Shown here one piece after another: positions 1-7,479 of a DNA stretch of 18,951 bases. The stretch lies in contig CAJWLW010000065.1 of the NCBI GenBank assembly GCA_913042885.1, forward strand, positions 1-18,951, given 5' to 3'. Below the pieces are notes generated by a model, which was not told the DNA's origin, searched no databases, and worked only from the letters and a program-made list of their open reading frames with translations. Origin of the DNA: an uncultured Lentisphaeria bacterium. GTDB taxonomy: Bacteria > Verrucomicrobiota > Lentisphaeria > JABSQK01 > CAJWLW01. How positions within the stretch are numbered: position 1 is the first letter of the stretch; each line of letters begins with the position of its first letter. The position numbers and the translations under genes were made by a program.

Positions 1-884
1 TGCTTCCGGTCGGTATTGTCTGGCCGCAGGATCTTCAGCGTCACGGGAGCGCCTTGTGCGAGCTGCAACTCGTTCGTGAGGAAATTCTGGTCGACGATCT
101 TCTGGCCGTCAATTTCGACCAGAACATCGTATGTCTGGATCCCTGCTGCTTCCGCCGCGGATGCGTCCAAGACCCCACCTACAATCGGCGGCCGCACCGC
201 TGTGAAAAAGGGGTAACCCAGCCCTTCGAATTGAGCATTCTTTGCCGGCACGTAGGAAATTTGCTGTTTGCTGCCGTCGCGGATGATGTCGAGCGTAACT
301 TTGCCGTCCGGCGTATAAACGATCATCTCGAACGCCTGTCGTGCACCGTTGTGGAACCCATTACCGTTGATCGAGGTAACCTCGTCGCCGGGCTGCAGGA
401 CTTCGAACTCGGGGTTCGCTTTGTTGAGCCCCTTGCTGTCGACGTACGTTTCGGGAATGGACGCGATAACAAAGGAATCGGCCGGCGGCCTGCCCATGAC
501 CCCGAAGACCCAGATGAAAACACCGAGGAACAGCCCGAAGCCGATGTTGAACAGCGGTCCCGCGAACGCCACGATAATGCGGTCGATCGGCTTGATCGGC
601 GGCAGTTTCTCGCCGTTTGCAGTAACCGGGGTGTCAGTCGGGTCAAGCTGCGGCAAGGCCACATAGCCGCCGAACGGGAGCATGCTGACGAGAAAATCGA
701 TATTCCACTTGCGCCACTTCCACAGGGGCTTGCCGAAACCGATGGAAAAACGCTCGACATGCAGCTTTCGCCATTTCGCTGCCAGCAGGTGACCGAATTC
801 GTGGATAAAAATCGAAAACCCGAAAAAGAAAACAACAAAAATGCTGCGCCCGAAAATTGTCAGAATGTTGAGAAAAGCATCCAT
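1..884 (-). CDS. rseP: RseP-family site-2 (M50) zinc metalloprotease, C-terminus outside window
   Basis: This is an inner-membrane protease that cuts transmembrane substrates such as anti-sigma factors. The minus-strand frame is open from the ATG at 884 to the window edge, 294 codons against about 450 for the family. The first membrane segment (about residues 13-34) contains the zinc motif HEFGH at residues 28-32. A second hydrophobic segment follows near residues 103-122, with the conserved G-P-x-x-N type signature. Two PDZ regions follow: one around 150-225 with the LQPGDEV motif, and one around 230-294 with an AAEAAGIQTYDVL stretch. The last membrane helices, including the LDG motif that gives the third zinc ligand, would lie beyond position 1. 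The upstream gene is divergent. The start is well fixed by the membrane segment; the Shine-Dalgarno is weak (GGCAGG). The family call is firm; the substrate is unknown. Confidence 0.9.
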   Translation of the reverse strand, partial: MDAFLNILTIFGRSIFVVFFFGFSIFIHEFGHLLAAKWRKLHVERFSIGFGKPLWKWRKWNIDFLVSMLPFGGYVALPQLDPTDTPVTANGEKLPPIKPIDRIIVAFAGPLFNIGFGLFLGVFIWVFGVMGRPPADSFVIASIPETYVDSKGLNKANPEFEVLQPGDEVTSINGNGFHNGARQAFEMIVYTPDGKVTLDIIRDGSKQQISYVPAKNAQFEGLGYPFFTAVRPPIVGGVLDASAAEAAGIQTYDVLVEIDGQKIVDQNFLTNELQLAQGAPVTLKILRPDNTDRK

Positions 885-1238
885 TGGAAAACCTGCCGCC
901 GGTGGCCGACGTCGTCCGGGCATTTTGCCGGTATATAGTTTCGTTCAGGGTTTGTACTGTTTGCCGTGGAAAAGAAGCCTTGTGTGAAAATCGAATGGGT
1001 AAACGTTAAATATAGACGTTATAAAGCAGGGCTCAAGTAGCTTGCCTGGAAGCGCCAGTCGCCGGCGCCTGATTTTCAGAGAATCGCAGATATGCGACTT
1101 GCATTAGGCTGCCGGGATTCCTATACTCTGCCCATACCATATAGTCGCCCGTGCCATCCATTCATCGGTTCGATCAGCACCCCGGATCGTTAGAACAGGC
1201 GAGATCGGGGCGGCGCAAATCCCTAAAGGGTGGAGACC
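885..1238. other. Divergent intergenic region between rseP-like gene and kinase
   Basis: This 354-base region separates two divergent genes. It holds a strong sigma-70-like promoter for the kinase (listed separately) and a small GC-rich inverted repeat around 1049-1069 (GCGCC / GGCGC). No convincing reading frame is present on either strand. A TATATA box on the minus strand near 930-936 could serve the protease gene, but I see no matching -35 box. Confidence 0.5.
1099..1127 (+). promoter_or_regulatory. Sigma-70-like promoter for the kinase gene
   Basis: The -35 box TTGCAT (1099-1104) and the -10 box TATACT (1122-1127) are separated by exactly 17 bases. Transcription would start near 1134, giving a leader of about 105 bases before the kinase ATG. 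Confidence 0.6.
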
Positions 1239-2273
1239 ATGCTCAAGGCAATCAAGGACCAATACACCTTTCGCATTGTACGCAAAATCGCGGACGGTGG
1301 CATGGGCTCCGTCTACGAGGCGATTCAGGACGGGACCAAGGGGTACCAGAAGACGGTGGCCCTCAAGACGCTGCTCACGGACCTCAGCAAGAATGAGAAA
1401 TTCGTCGAGATGTTTGTAGAGGAAGGCAAACTGGTCGCCGACCTCGTGCATGAGAACATCGTCCAGATTTATCAACTCGGCCGTACGACCGAGGGCTATT
1501 ACATCGTCATGGAATTCGTCAAGGGCCTGCCGTTGCACGACTTTCTAAGGTCCCATAATCTGACTCGCTCGACGATCCCGGTGCCGCTGGCTGTCTTCAT
1601 CTGCAGCCGTATCGCCCGCGGCCTGGCCTATGCGCATTCCCGTACCGACGCCTACGGTGAGCCCATGCAGATTGTCCACAAGGACGTCTGCCCAAACAAT
1701 GTGCTGATCACGACCGAGGGCCTGCCGAAGCTGACCGATTTCGGCATAGCCAAAGCGACCAGTAATCTGATGACGGCCGACGACAAGTCGCTCATGGGCA
1801 AGTTCACCTACATGGCGCCGGAACAGGCCAATCGCCAAGCTGTCGATTTTCGTGCCGACCTCTTCTCCCTCGGGGCCGTGTTGTTTGAAATGCTTACCGG
1901 TCGCAAGATCCGCGAAGACGATAATCAGAATGTTTTGCTGGCGAAAGCCGGAAAAGGGCATGTCGAGTGGCAACTGCTGTCCGAGGGCCTGGACGAGTCG
2001 ATCATGGAAATCCTGCGCCGCTGCCTGGCGGTCAATCGTGACGATCGCTATGAGAGTACCCAGGAACTGGCGCATGCCATGGAATACTTCATCTACAAGG
2101 ACGGCTACGGTCCCACGATCCAAACGCTGGAAGAATACATGAAGGGCAAATTCCCTTACCTCTACCAGTTCAAGAAGAAGGGCCTGCGCAATCCCAACGA
2201 GATTCCCACCCATAGCGACATCGCACCGACCTCTGTCACGTCCGCTGCCACTATCATTCTGGACGACGACTGA
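1239..2273 (+). CDS. Hanks-type serine/threonine protein kinase, soluble, 344 aa
   Basis: This protein phosphorylates Ser/Thr residues of unknown targets. All catalytic landmarks are visible: glycine loop ADGGMGSV (18-25), lysine K43 in VALK, a helix-C glutamate near 61-62, catalytic loop HKDVCPNN with D149 and N154 (residues 147-154), DFG at 167-169 and APE at 193-195. It should therefore be active. The lysine before the catalytic aspartate makes it RD-like. There is no membrane segment and no PASTA or other sensor domain. After the kinase fold comes a basic stretch near residues 300-325 and an acidic C-terminus (LDDD). ATG 1239 is chosen because GGGTGGAG lies four bases upstream; an in-frame GTG at 1230 would overlap that site. 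The gene has its own promoter and terminator, so it is probably monocistronic. Confidence 0.93.
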   Translation: MLKAIKDQYTFRIVRKIADGGMGSVYEAIQDGTKGYQKTVALKTLLTDLSKNEKFVEMFVEEGKLVADLVHENIVQIYQLGRTTEGYYIVMEFVKGLPLHDFLRSHNLTRSTIPVPLAVFICSRIARGLAYAHSRTDAYGEPMQIVHKDVCPNNVLITTEGLPKLTDFGIAKATSNLMTADDKSLMGKFTYMAPEQANRQAVDFRADLFSLGAVLFEMLTGRKIREDDNQNVLLAKAGKGHVEWQLLSEGLDESIMEILRRCLAVNRDDRYESTQELAHAMEYFIYKDGYGPTIQTLEEYMKGKFPYLYQFKKKGLRNPNEIPTHSDIAPTSVTSAATIILDDD

Positions 2274-2297
2274 GCCGGCTCTGTCGTTTTCCATCCC

Positions 2298-2317
2298 GGC
2301 GGCTTTCCCGCCTTTTT
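2298..2317 (+). terminator. Rho-independent terminator of the kinase gene
   Basis: The stem GGCGG (2298-2302) and CCGCC (2308-2312) enclose a five-base loop and are followed directly by five T. It lies 25 bases after the kinase stop codon. Confidence 0.7.
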
Positions 2318-2408
2318 ATTATTCCGATATTACAACTGTCGCTTTACGCAGAATCGCCAGCCAGCTCAAATAGATACCCGTTATCAGCACCATTATGACG
2401 ACATTCGG

Positions 2409-2453
2409 GATCGTCCCCTGTAGCATCCAATGTCACGAAGACAGGGACGGATC
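2409..2453. repeat. Imperfect inverted repeat, REP-like
   Basis: The left arm GATCGTCCCCTGT (2409-2421) pairs with the right arm ACAGGGACGGATC (2441-2453), with one shifted base on each side and a 19-base loop. No T-run follows, so it is not an obvious terminator. The core (ACAGGGACGGATC) resembles short palindromes that accompany REP-associated transposases; that link is from memory and no transposase is present here. The rest of 2274-2567 shows no supported gene. Confidence 0.45.
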
Positions 2454-2567
2454 GTGATTGCTTGAGAATTGCCTCCCCCGCTGCTGCCTGCCAAGGTGGA
2501 ACACATTGTGCGCCTTCTCCTGTTGATGTTTTCGCAGACGAAACACTCAGCATGGAGGCTGTATACA

Positions 2568-2906
2568 GTGAAACGGTTCGATTATACCTCTCAGTCCTTT
2601 CTCGGCTATCACGCGGCTGAAAAGACCAACAGTGAGCGAATACTTGCGGAAGCCCTGGACCTCCAGGGCCTAGAAGAACGCGCTCTCGATCACGTCGAAA
2701 ACGCATTGGCTGCTGCATTAACGAAACGCGTCCATGCAGATTCTGTCACCGTCGACTTTCTCATCGGCTGCGACCGTGAAATCAGCGAGCTCCGTGAGCG
2801 CGTTGCCTGCCAAGCGCAGTTTGTTGAATTCGCCCGTGAAGTCGCCGAGGACTCCCGTGAGGAGCTCAAGGTCGCTACCATGGAATGGAAAAGATTCAAC
2901 AGCTGA
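2568..2906 (+). CDS. FliJ-like coiled-coil protein, short
   Basis: The GTG start at 2568 gives 112 residues and is chosen because GGAGG (2554-2558) sits nine bases upstream; the open frame continues upstream but has no better ribosome site. The protein is almost entirely charged alpha-helix. It opens with KRFDYTSQSFLGYHAAEK, which has the layout of FliJ proteins: a short aromatic start, then a long antiparallel coiled coil with a central turn near residue 60. FliJ helps feed flagellar export substrates to the FliI ATPase. FliJ is usually about 147 residues, so the final part of helix two is missing here; the frame ends at a TGA and no other frame clearly restores it. The exported MotE-like gene follows after 85 bases. 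Homology is inferred from pattern only; a generic coiled-coil protein is the alternative. Confidence 0.6.
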   Translation: MKRFDYTSQSFLGYHAAEKTNSERILAEALDLQGLEERALDHVENALAAALTKRVHADSVTVDFLIGCDREISELRERVACQAQFVEFAREVAEDSREELKVATMEWKRFNS

Positions 2907-2991
2907 CATCAACCTTAAGCCGATGCCTGGACGACGGCGAACAATCGACGCGACCAGAAGCGGGTTGATCACCTGAACATGAGTACGCGCA

Positions 2992-3417
2992 ATGCGGATC
3001 TTCATCAATCGTTCGATCGCTGCCCTTTGCCTTGGACTCACAGCGTTCACAGTAGTTACTGGCGACCTTGCCTTTGGACTGACACCACTGCTGGACAAGG
3101 TTGCAGTGGAGGAAGCTGAACAAGCCGAGGACGCGGCCGCCACCGCCGTGATTCGGCTCGAAGAGCCTGCAGCCCGGGCGTTGATCGACAAGCTTGAGAG
3201 CGGACGCCAACGCTTGAAGGAAGAGGGCAAACAGATCGAGATGCGCCGTCAGAGCCTCGAAGCTCTCGAGGCGAATGCCCGGCGGCTGCGGAAAACCCTC
3301 GATGATACCGAAACGCGCATTTCCACGATTCTCGATAACATCGACGAAACCGAAAAAGCGAATCTCAAAGGACTGGCGCATCTTATTTTGCAGATCGAAG
3401 TCGAGGCCGGGCACTAA
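2992..3417 (+). CDS. Exported or membrane-anchored coiled-coil protein, MotE-like
   Basis: The 141-residue product starts with a basic then hydrophobic segment (residues 1-29: MRIFINRS, then ALCLGLTAF), a signal peptide or membrane anchor. A long coiled coil of heptad type follows at about 60-130. This is the layout of the MotE / MgtE-N family of flagellar motor chaperones: an anchor, a coiled coil with repeated LEA-type residues, then a small C-terminal domain. The C-terminal domain, normally introduced by a K-P-x-x-A-A motif, is absent; the frame ends after HLILQIEVEAGH. ATG 2992 lacks a clear Shine-Dalgarno but matches the start of the signal segment. The neighbouring FliJ-like and receiver genes make a motility origin plausible, yet the protein could be any anchored coiled-coil protein. 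Confidence 0.6.
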   Translation: MRIFINRSIAALCLGLTAFTVVTGDLAFGLTPLLDKVAVEEAEQAEDAAATAVIRLEEPAARALIDKLESGRQRLKEEGKQIEMRRQSLEALEANARRLRKTLDDTETRISTILDNIDETEKANLKGLAHLILQIEVEAGH

Positions 3418-3580
3418 TCTGAGTATCGTTGCCGACAAGGATCCATCTGGGCTGTTGTCGAAGGCGGGGGAGAAAAGTCATGGGATGGACAATATGGAAC
3501 GAAAATTGCGCACCATTTAGATAGTGATGAGCCCCGAATGAATTAAAAATCTGTATGCCTGAACGGCGGGAATCGAGACA

Positions 3581-4042
3581 ATGAACGATAATTCCGTTTC
3601 ATCTGCCAATGGACGTGTACTTGTCATGGATGATGAGTTCGGGATTCGCGATGTCGTCGATTCGCTGCTCCGGATGGGCGGTTATGAAGTAACTTGTGTC
3701 GAGGACGGTGAACAGGCCCTCGATGCATTGACTGCCGCCATCGAAGCCGGCTGGCGCTTCGATTCAATCATCATGGACCTCCACATCAACAAGGGCGCCG
3801 GCGGTCTCGAGATCATCGACGCGGTGCGTGATATCGATCCCGATATCAACGCGATCATCACCAGTGGCAACCTGATCTGCAGCGATGAACAGGATCTGAC
3901 CACCGACTACCTGTCGTATGGTTTCGACAATGCGCTTACCAAGCCCTTTGACTTTACCGAGCTGCTCGCCATGGTTGCGGTCGGCTGTCGGCCCAAGGGT
4001 GAATCCCGAGAAAGTGACCAGATTCAGAAGAGCGTTGGCTGA
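3581..4042 (+). CDS. Single-domain response regulator (CheY-like receiver), 153 aa
   Basis: This is a stand-alone receiver that would be phosphorylated by a histidine kinase not found in the window. The acidic pair D17-D18, the phosphorylated aspartate D66 in IIMDLHI, the switch residue in ITSGN (T94/S95) and the lysine K121 in LTKPF are all present. The ITSGN...YGFDNALTKPF part is closer to receivers found at the ends of hybrid histidine kinases than to classical CheY. There is no DNA-binding output domain; about 25 polar residues follow the receiver. The gene begins 163 bases after the MotE-like gene, with GGCGGGA as a possible ribosome site. Partner and output are unknown. Confidence 0.9.
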   Translation: MNDNSVSSANGRVLVMDDEFGIRDVVDSLLRMGGYEVTCVEDGEQALDALTAAIEAGWRFDSIIMDLHINKGAGGLEIIDAVRDIDPDINAIITSGNLICSDEQDLTTDYLSYGFDNALTKPFDFTELLAMVAVGCRPKGESRESDQIQKSVG

Positions 4043-4386
4043 CACATCCGCGCGGGTTGCGTCGTAACACGCGGCCGGAACGGGAAAAAACAGCGCGGCT
4101 CATCGAGCTGCTGCAGATTGCCTGGCCGAACATTGCAAGAGCCAGGCTCCTTTGGACCGAATGCGAATCGAATCCGGCCTTTCTGCAAGAGGTTTCCGGC
4201 AACACTTCGGTAATCGTGGTCCAGTGCCTCTGATGACCACAACTGCCGCCGCTGTTTGGCTGTGCTATCCGTTGTCGATGATCCAGGGAATGATCGAGCG
4301 ACACGGTGTCACTACGGGAATCCATCTTTGTCCGCTTGATTCGATGGATTAAGGAGGGGGGATTGTGACTTTCGAGGGAATGATGC
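4043..4386. other. Intergenic region after the response regulator
   Basis: This 344-base region lies between convergent genes. It holds one possibly coding frame at 4057-4233 (listed separately) and a very strong Shine-Dalgarno at 4351-4360 (AAGGAGGGGG) preceding GTG 4365. The GTG opens a 31-codon frame to 4460 that runs antisense over the end of the next gene. No terminator is visible after the regulator. Confidence 0.4.
4057..4233 (+). CDS. Possible small protein or gene fragment, 58 aa
   Basis: A frame open from just inside the end of the response regulator (shifted relative to it) ends at TGA 4231. From TTG 4057 it encodes 58 residues with a helix-like, well-composed sequence (ARLIELLQIAWPNIARARLL). 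There is no good ribosome site and no ATG, so it may be the remains of a longer gene rather than a functional small protein. I recognise no family. Confidence 0.2.
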   Translation: MRRNTRPEREKTARLIELLQIAWPNIARARLLWTECESNPAFLQEVSGNTSVIVVQCL

Positions 4387-4767
4387 TCAGGAGAAAGCCA
4401 TCTGCTGCACAGCCGACCTGGGGTGGAGACGGCCGTCTTTGTCGATTTCCCAGCCGGTGATGTTCAGCACGACGTTCAGATCGGCGTGAAGCTGCTTTTG
4501 ATCGACGGCTTCGAAGTCGAATGCCGCGACCTGTTTCAGCACAACTTCGACGAACGCATACACCGGCTCACCTGTCGCTGCTACGATCTGTGCTTCCGCC
4601 AGGGCATTGTAAAGCATTGCGGGCTTGCTCGGCTCCCCGTTGGTGGTTGGTGGCTCCAGACCAGTTCGCACCAGCATGGCGCCAAAGTCCGAAGTCGAGG
4701 CAACTGGCGCCAGAAGCGCCACCAACTGTTCCAGCAGCGCGGGAGAAACAACAGAAATATCAGACAT
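4387..4767 (-). CDS. Small hypothetical protein, 126 aa
   Basis: The ATG at 4767 gives a product beginning MSDISVVSPALLEQL. It is soluble, acidic and mostly helical. The stretch LHADLNVVLNITGWEIDKDGRL near residues 90-112 resembles a motif (L-N-x-x-L-x-x-x-G-x-x-x-x-x-x-G-x-L) that I associate with the N-terminal half of TIGR02391/Ymh-type abortive-infection-like proteins; the C-terminal Ymh domain is absent. That match is a weak impression. An in-frame TTG at 4803 is an alternative start; neither start has a clear Shine-Dalgarno. The gene lies downstream of pheT on the same strand with a gap of over 250 bases, so co-transcription is doubtful. Confidence 0.55.
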   Translation of the reverse strand: MSDISVVSPALLEQLVALLAPVASTSDFGAMLVRTGLEPPTTNGEPSKPAMLYNALAEAQIVAATGEPVYAFVEVVLKQVAAFDFEAVDQKQLHADLNVVLNITGWEIDKDGRLHPRSAVQQMAFS

Positions 4768-5024
4768 AGCATAGTCCGGGATTAAATCAATATTTACACA
4801 CAACGGCGGGAATTATAGGAATTACACCATCAGAATTCAAGTATTTTTTTTCGGGCCTGCGATGGCTAATTATTTTCTGCTGCCTTGACGCGGTTTTGTT
4901 ATTCTGTGCTGCGCAGGCCGTGTTTCCGACGCCGCTCGATATCGTGGCGGCTGATTCGCTGCCCAACCTCTTGAGGCGGCAGGTCCACAACAGAGCTCCG
5001 GGGGGGTGCTTCTGCATTCCGGGC

Positions 5025-7415
5025 TCAGCGCAGTTCGATGGGCAGCTCCTCGGCCAGCCTGGCACGGATCTTTTCGTGCGCCTTGTTGACGTCGTTGTCC
5101 TTCAGCGTGCGGTCCGCAGCACGGAAGGTCAGTGAGTACGCCATGCTCTTGCGGCCGGCACCGATGGTCTCGGGGTCGTGGAAAATGTCGAAAAGCTCGA
5201 CCTTCTCCAGTATCTTCACGCCGACGCCGTTGATCAGATCGATGACTTTCTGGTGTTCCAGCGATTCGTCTGCGATGAAGGCGACATCACGGCTGGTGGC
5301 AGGGAACGGTGCCAGCGGCGCATACTTTGAAGGAGCGCTCTGCATCGCCAGTACGTTGTCGACATTCACCAGGGCCACAAGCAGGGGCATCGTGATGCGC
5401 ATCTCCTCGATCTGTGCGGGCGTGACCTGCCCGAACACTGCCAGGACAGTGTCGTTCACCACGACTTCGGCACCGGCGCTGAACGCGAAATGCGTCGTCG
5501 GCCGTATGATGTAGTCGGTGATCCGGCGGGCCTGCAGCCAGTCCTCGAGCAGCCCGCGCAAGTCGAAAATGTCGTAGGTGACCTGGCGCTCGGTCGAGAA
5601 TCGTTCCGGATTTTTCAGGCCGGTCAGCGCGATCGCCGCTTCGTTGCGCTCCTCAGGATCACCGGGCATACCGCGATAGGTGCGGCCGAGCTCGAACAGT
5701 GCGAGATGCGGATTCCCGTGCGCGATGTTGTGGGCCACAGTGTCCAGAATCGCATGCAGCAGGGAAGGGCGCATGACGCTCATCTCGCTGCTCAACGGAT
5801 TCTCCAAATGCAGCATGCAGCCCGGATCGTACGCAGATTTCGCGGTCACAACGTCGGTGGCCACAGTGCTGTAGGTGAGACATTCGTAGAGACCGAGCGT
5901 CAGCAGTTCGTTGCGCATCAGTTCGAGAGCGTAGTAGGCATCTTCGACACGCTCACCACCGATACGTGCGGCTGGCGGCGCAGTCGGAATGTTGTTGAGT
6001 CCATAGATCCGCGCCACCTCTTCGATCAGATCGACTTCCCGCACCAAATCGAGACGGAAAGAGGGAATACTCACGGTGCAGCTGTCGGCGCCACTATCTT
6101 CGATCGTCAGCCCCAGGCGCGTGAAAATCTGCTGTGTTTCCTGGTCGGACAGACTTACGCCGAGCAGTCGCTCGACCTGGCTGTAACGGCAGGACAGTAC
6201 CGGCGGCGAGTACGGACCTTGCCGCACATCGATAACACCCTCGATCAACGTGCCGCCGGCGTACTCGCAGATGAGCTGCGCGGCGCGACGGCTTGCGTAG
6301 TCGACCATCTCCACGTCGACACCGCGTTCGAAGCGATAGGAGGAGTCGGTCGACAGGTCCAGCTGGCGCGAGGTTGCACGGATATTGACCGCGTCGAAGG
6401 CCGCGCTCTCCAGAAGCACACGCGTGGTGCCCTCGTTGATCTCGCTGTTCTGCCCGCCCATGACCCCGGCCAGGGCGACGCCGCCGGCCGCATCGGCGAT
6501 CAGCAGATTGTCTGTCGTCAGTTTGTGCTCGCTGTCGTCCAGGGTCGTAATGGTCTCGCCGTCGCCGGCACGGCGGATGATCAGCTCATCGCCGTTGAGT
6601 CTGTCGCAGTCGAAGGCGTGCAGCGGCTGCCCGCATTCGAGCAGTACGAAGTTGGTGATGTCGACGACGTTGTTTATCGGGCGCAGGCCGACAGCGCGCA
6701 GGTATGTCTGCATCCAGTCGGGGCTCGCACCGATGGTCACGTCCTTGATGAGCCGGGCAGTGTAGCGCGGGCACAGATCCGCATCGGCAACCGTGACCTT
6801 GAATTCGCTGGCTATATCCGTACCCGCTGCCGCAGCGGTATCGACGGAGGGCATTCGAAGTTCGGAGCCAGTGATCGCGCCGATTTCGCGGGCGATGCCG
6901 ATGTGCGACAGCCAGTCCGGTCGATTGGGTGTCACTTCCCAGTCGATGACCGTGTCCGTACCGATGACGTCGCGATACGCTGTGCCGATCGCCGCATCGG
7001 CGTCGACGATGATGATCCCGTCGTGATCGTCGCCGAGTCCGAGCTCGTCCTGAGCGCACAGCATGCCCATCGACACCTGGCCGCGAATCTTCGATTTCTT
7101 TAACTTCATGCCGTTGGGCAGGCGTGTGCCGACACGGGCCAGTACAGCGAGCTTCCCGGCGGCACAGTTCGGTGCGCCGCAGACAACATCGACAAGCTCG
7201 CCGCTGCCGTCGTCGACTTTGCAAAGACTGAGCCTGTCCGCATCCGGATGTTGCTCGCGCGACTCGATACGGGCGACGACAACGGAGTCGGGCAATGCCC
7301 CCTTCTCCTCGATGCCCTCGACCTCGAGGCCGGCCATGGTAAGCTCTTCGGTGAGCTGCCGGGCGTCCCAGTCGATGTCGATGTAGTCACGAAGCCATGT
7401 ACAGGAGGTTCTCAT
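5025..7415 (-). CDS. pheT: Phenylalanyl-tRNA synthetase beta subunit, 796 aa
   Basis: This subunit, with PheS, charges tRNA-Phe with phenylalanine in an alpha2-beta2 enzyme in the cytoplasm. Length matches bacterial PheT (about 790-800). Domains in order: an N-terminal start typical of PheT (TWLRDYIDI), the EMAP-type tRNA-binding fold around 41-150 (HPDADRLSLCKVD), the B3/B4 editing region around 210-375 (residues near VDITNFVLLECGQPLHAFD), the B5 domain around 405-475, the catalytic-like core, and the C-terminal anticodon-binding FDX-ACB domain around 705-796 (FPATSRDVAFIAD). The start ATG at 7415 is well placed for the family, though no strong Shine-Dalgarno precedes it. pheS is not adjacent: the upstream gene is divergent and begins 64 bases away. 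That arrangement differs from the common pheST operon. Confidence 0.97.
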   Translation of the reverse strand: MRTSCTWLRDYIDIDWDARQLTEELTMAGLEVEGIEEKGALPDSVVVARIESREQHPDADRLSLCKVDDGSGELVDVVCGAPNCAAGKLAVLARVGTRLPNGMKLKKSKIRGQVSMGMLCAQDELGLGDDHDGIIIVDADAAIGTAYRDVIGTDTVIDWEVTPNRPDWLSHIGIAREIGAITGSELRMPSVDTAAAAGTDIASEFKVTVADADLCPRYTARLIKDVTIGASPDWMQTYLRAVGLRPINNVVDITNFVLLECGQPLHAFDCDRLNGDELIIRRAGDGETITTLDDSEHKLTTDNLLIADAAGGVALAGVMGGQNSEINEGTTRVLLESAAFDAVNIRATSRQLDLSTDSSYRFERGVDVEMVDYASRRAAQLICEYAGGTLIEGVIDVRQGPYSPPVLSCRYSQVERLLGVSLSDQETQQIFTRLGLTIEDSGADSCTVSIPSFRLDLVREVDLIEEVARIYGLNNIPTAPPAARIGGERVEDAYYALELMRNELLTLGLYECLTYSTVATDVVTAKSAYDPGCMLHLENPLSSEMSVMRPSLLHAILDTVAHNIAHGNPHLALFELGRTYRGMPGDPEERNEAAIALTGLKNPERFSTERQVTYDIFDLRGLLEDWLQARRITDYIIRPTTHFAFSAGAEVVVNDTVLAVFGQVTPAQIEEMRITMPLLVALVNVDNVLAMQSAPSKYAPLAPFPATSRDVAFIADESLEHQKVIDLINGVGVKILEKVELFDIFHDPETIGAGRKSMAYSLTFRAADRTLKDNDVNKAHEKIRARLAEELPIELR

Positions 7416-7479
7416 AAGACATTTAATCTAACGTCAGAACGGGAAAGACAAAGACGGCCAATGCTGGTAAATTCTATGC

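Noticed and set aside
54..938. 294-codon plus-strand open frame
   Set aside because: It is antisense to the RseP-like protease, which has HEFGH, PDZ regions and membrane helices in the opposite frame.
1545..2294. 249-codon minus-strand frame
   Set aside because: Shadow of the kinase gene; no recognised motifs.
2344..2718. 124-codon minus-strand frame over the kinase/FliJ-like gap
   Set aside because: Overlaps the better supported plus-strand coiled-coil gene, has no good start, and part of it is produced by the palindrome at 2409-2453.
5490..7103. 537-codon plus-strand open frame
   Set aside because: It runs antisense to pheT, which has full domain support. Long antisense frames are expected in GC-rich coding DNA, and its sequence has no family character.
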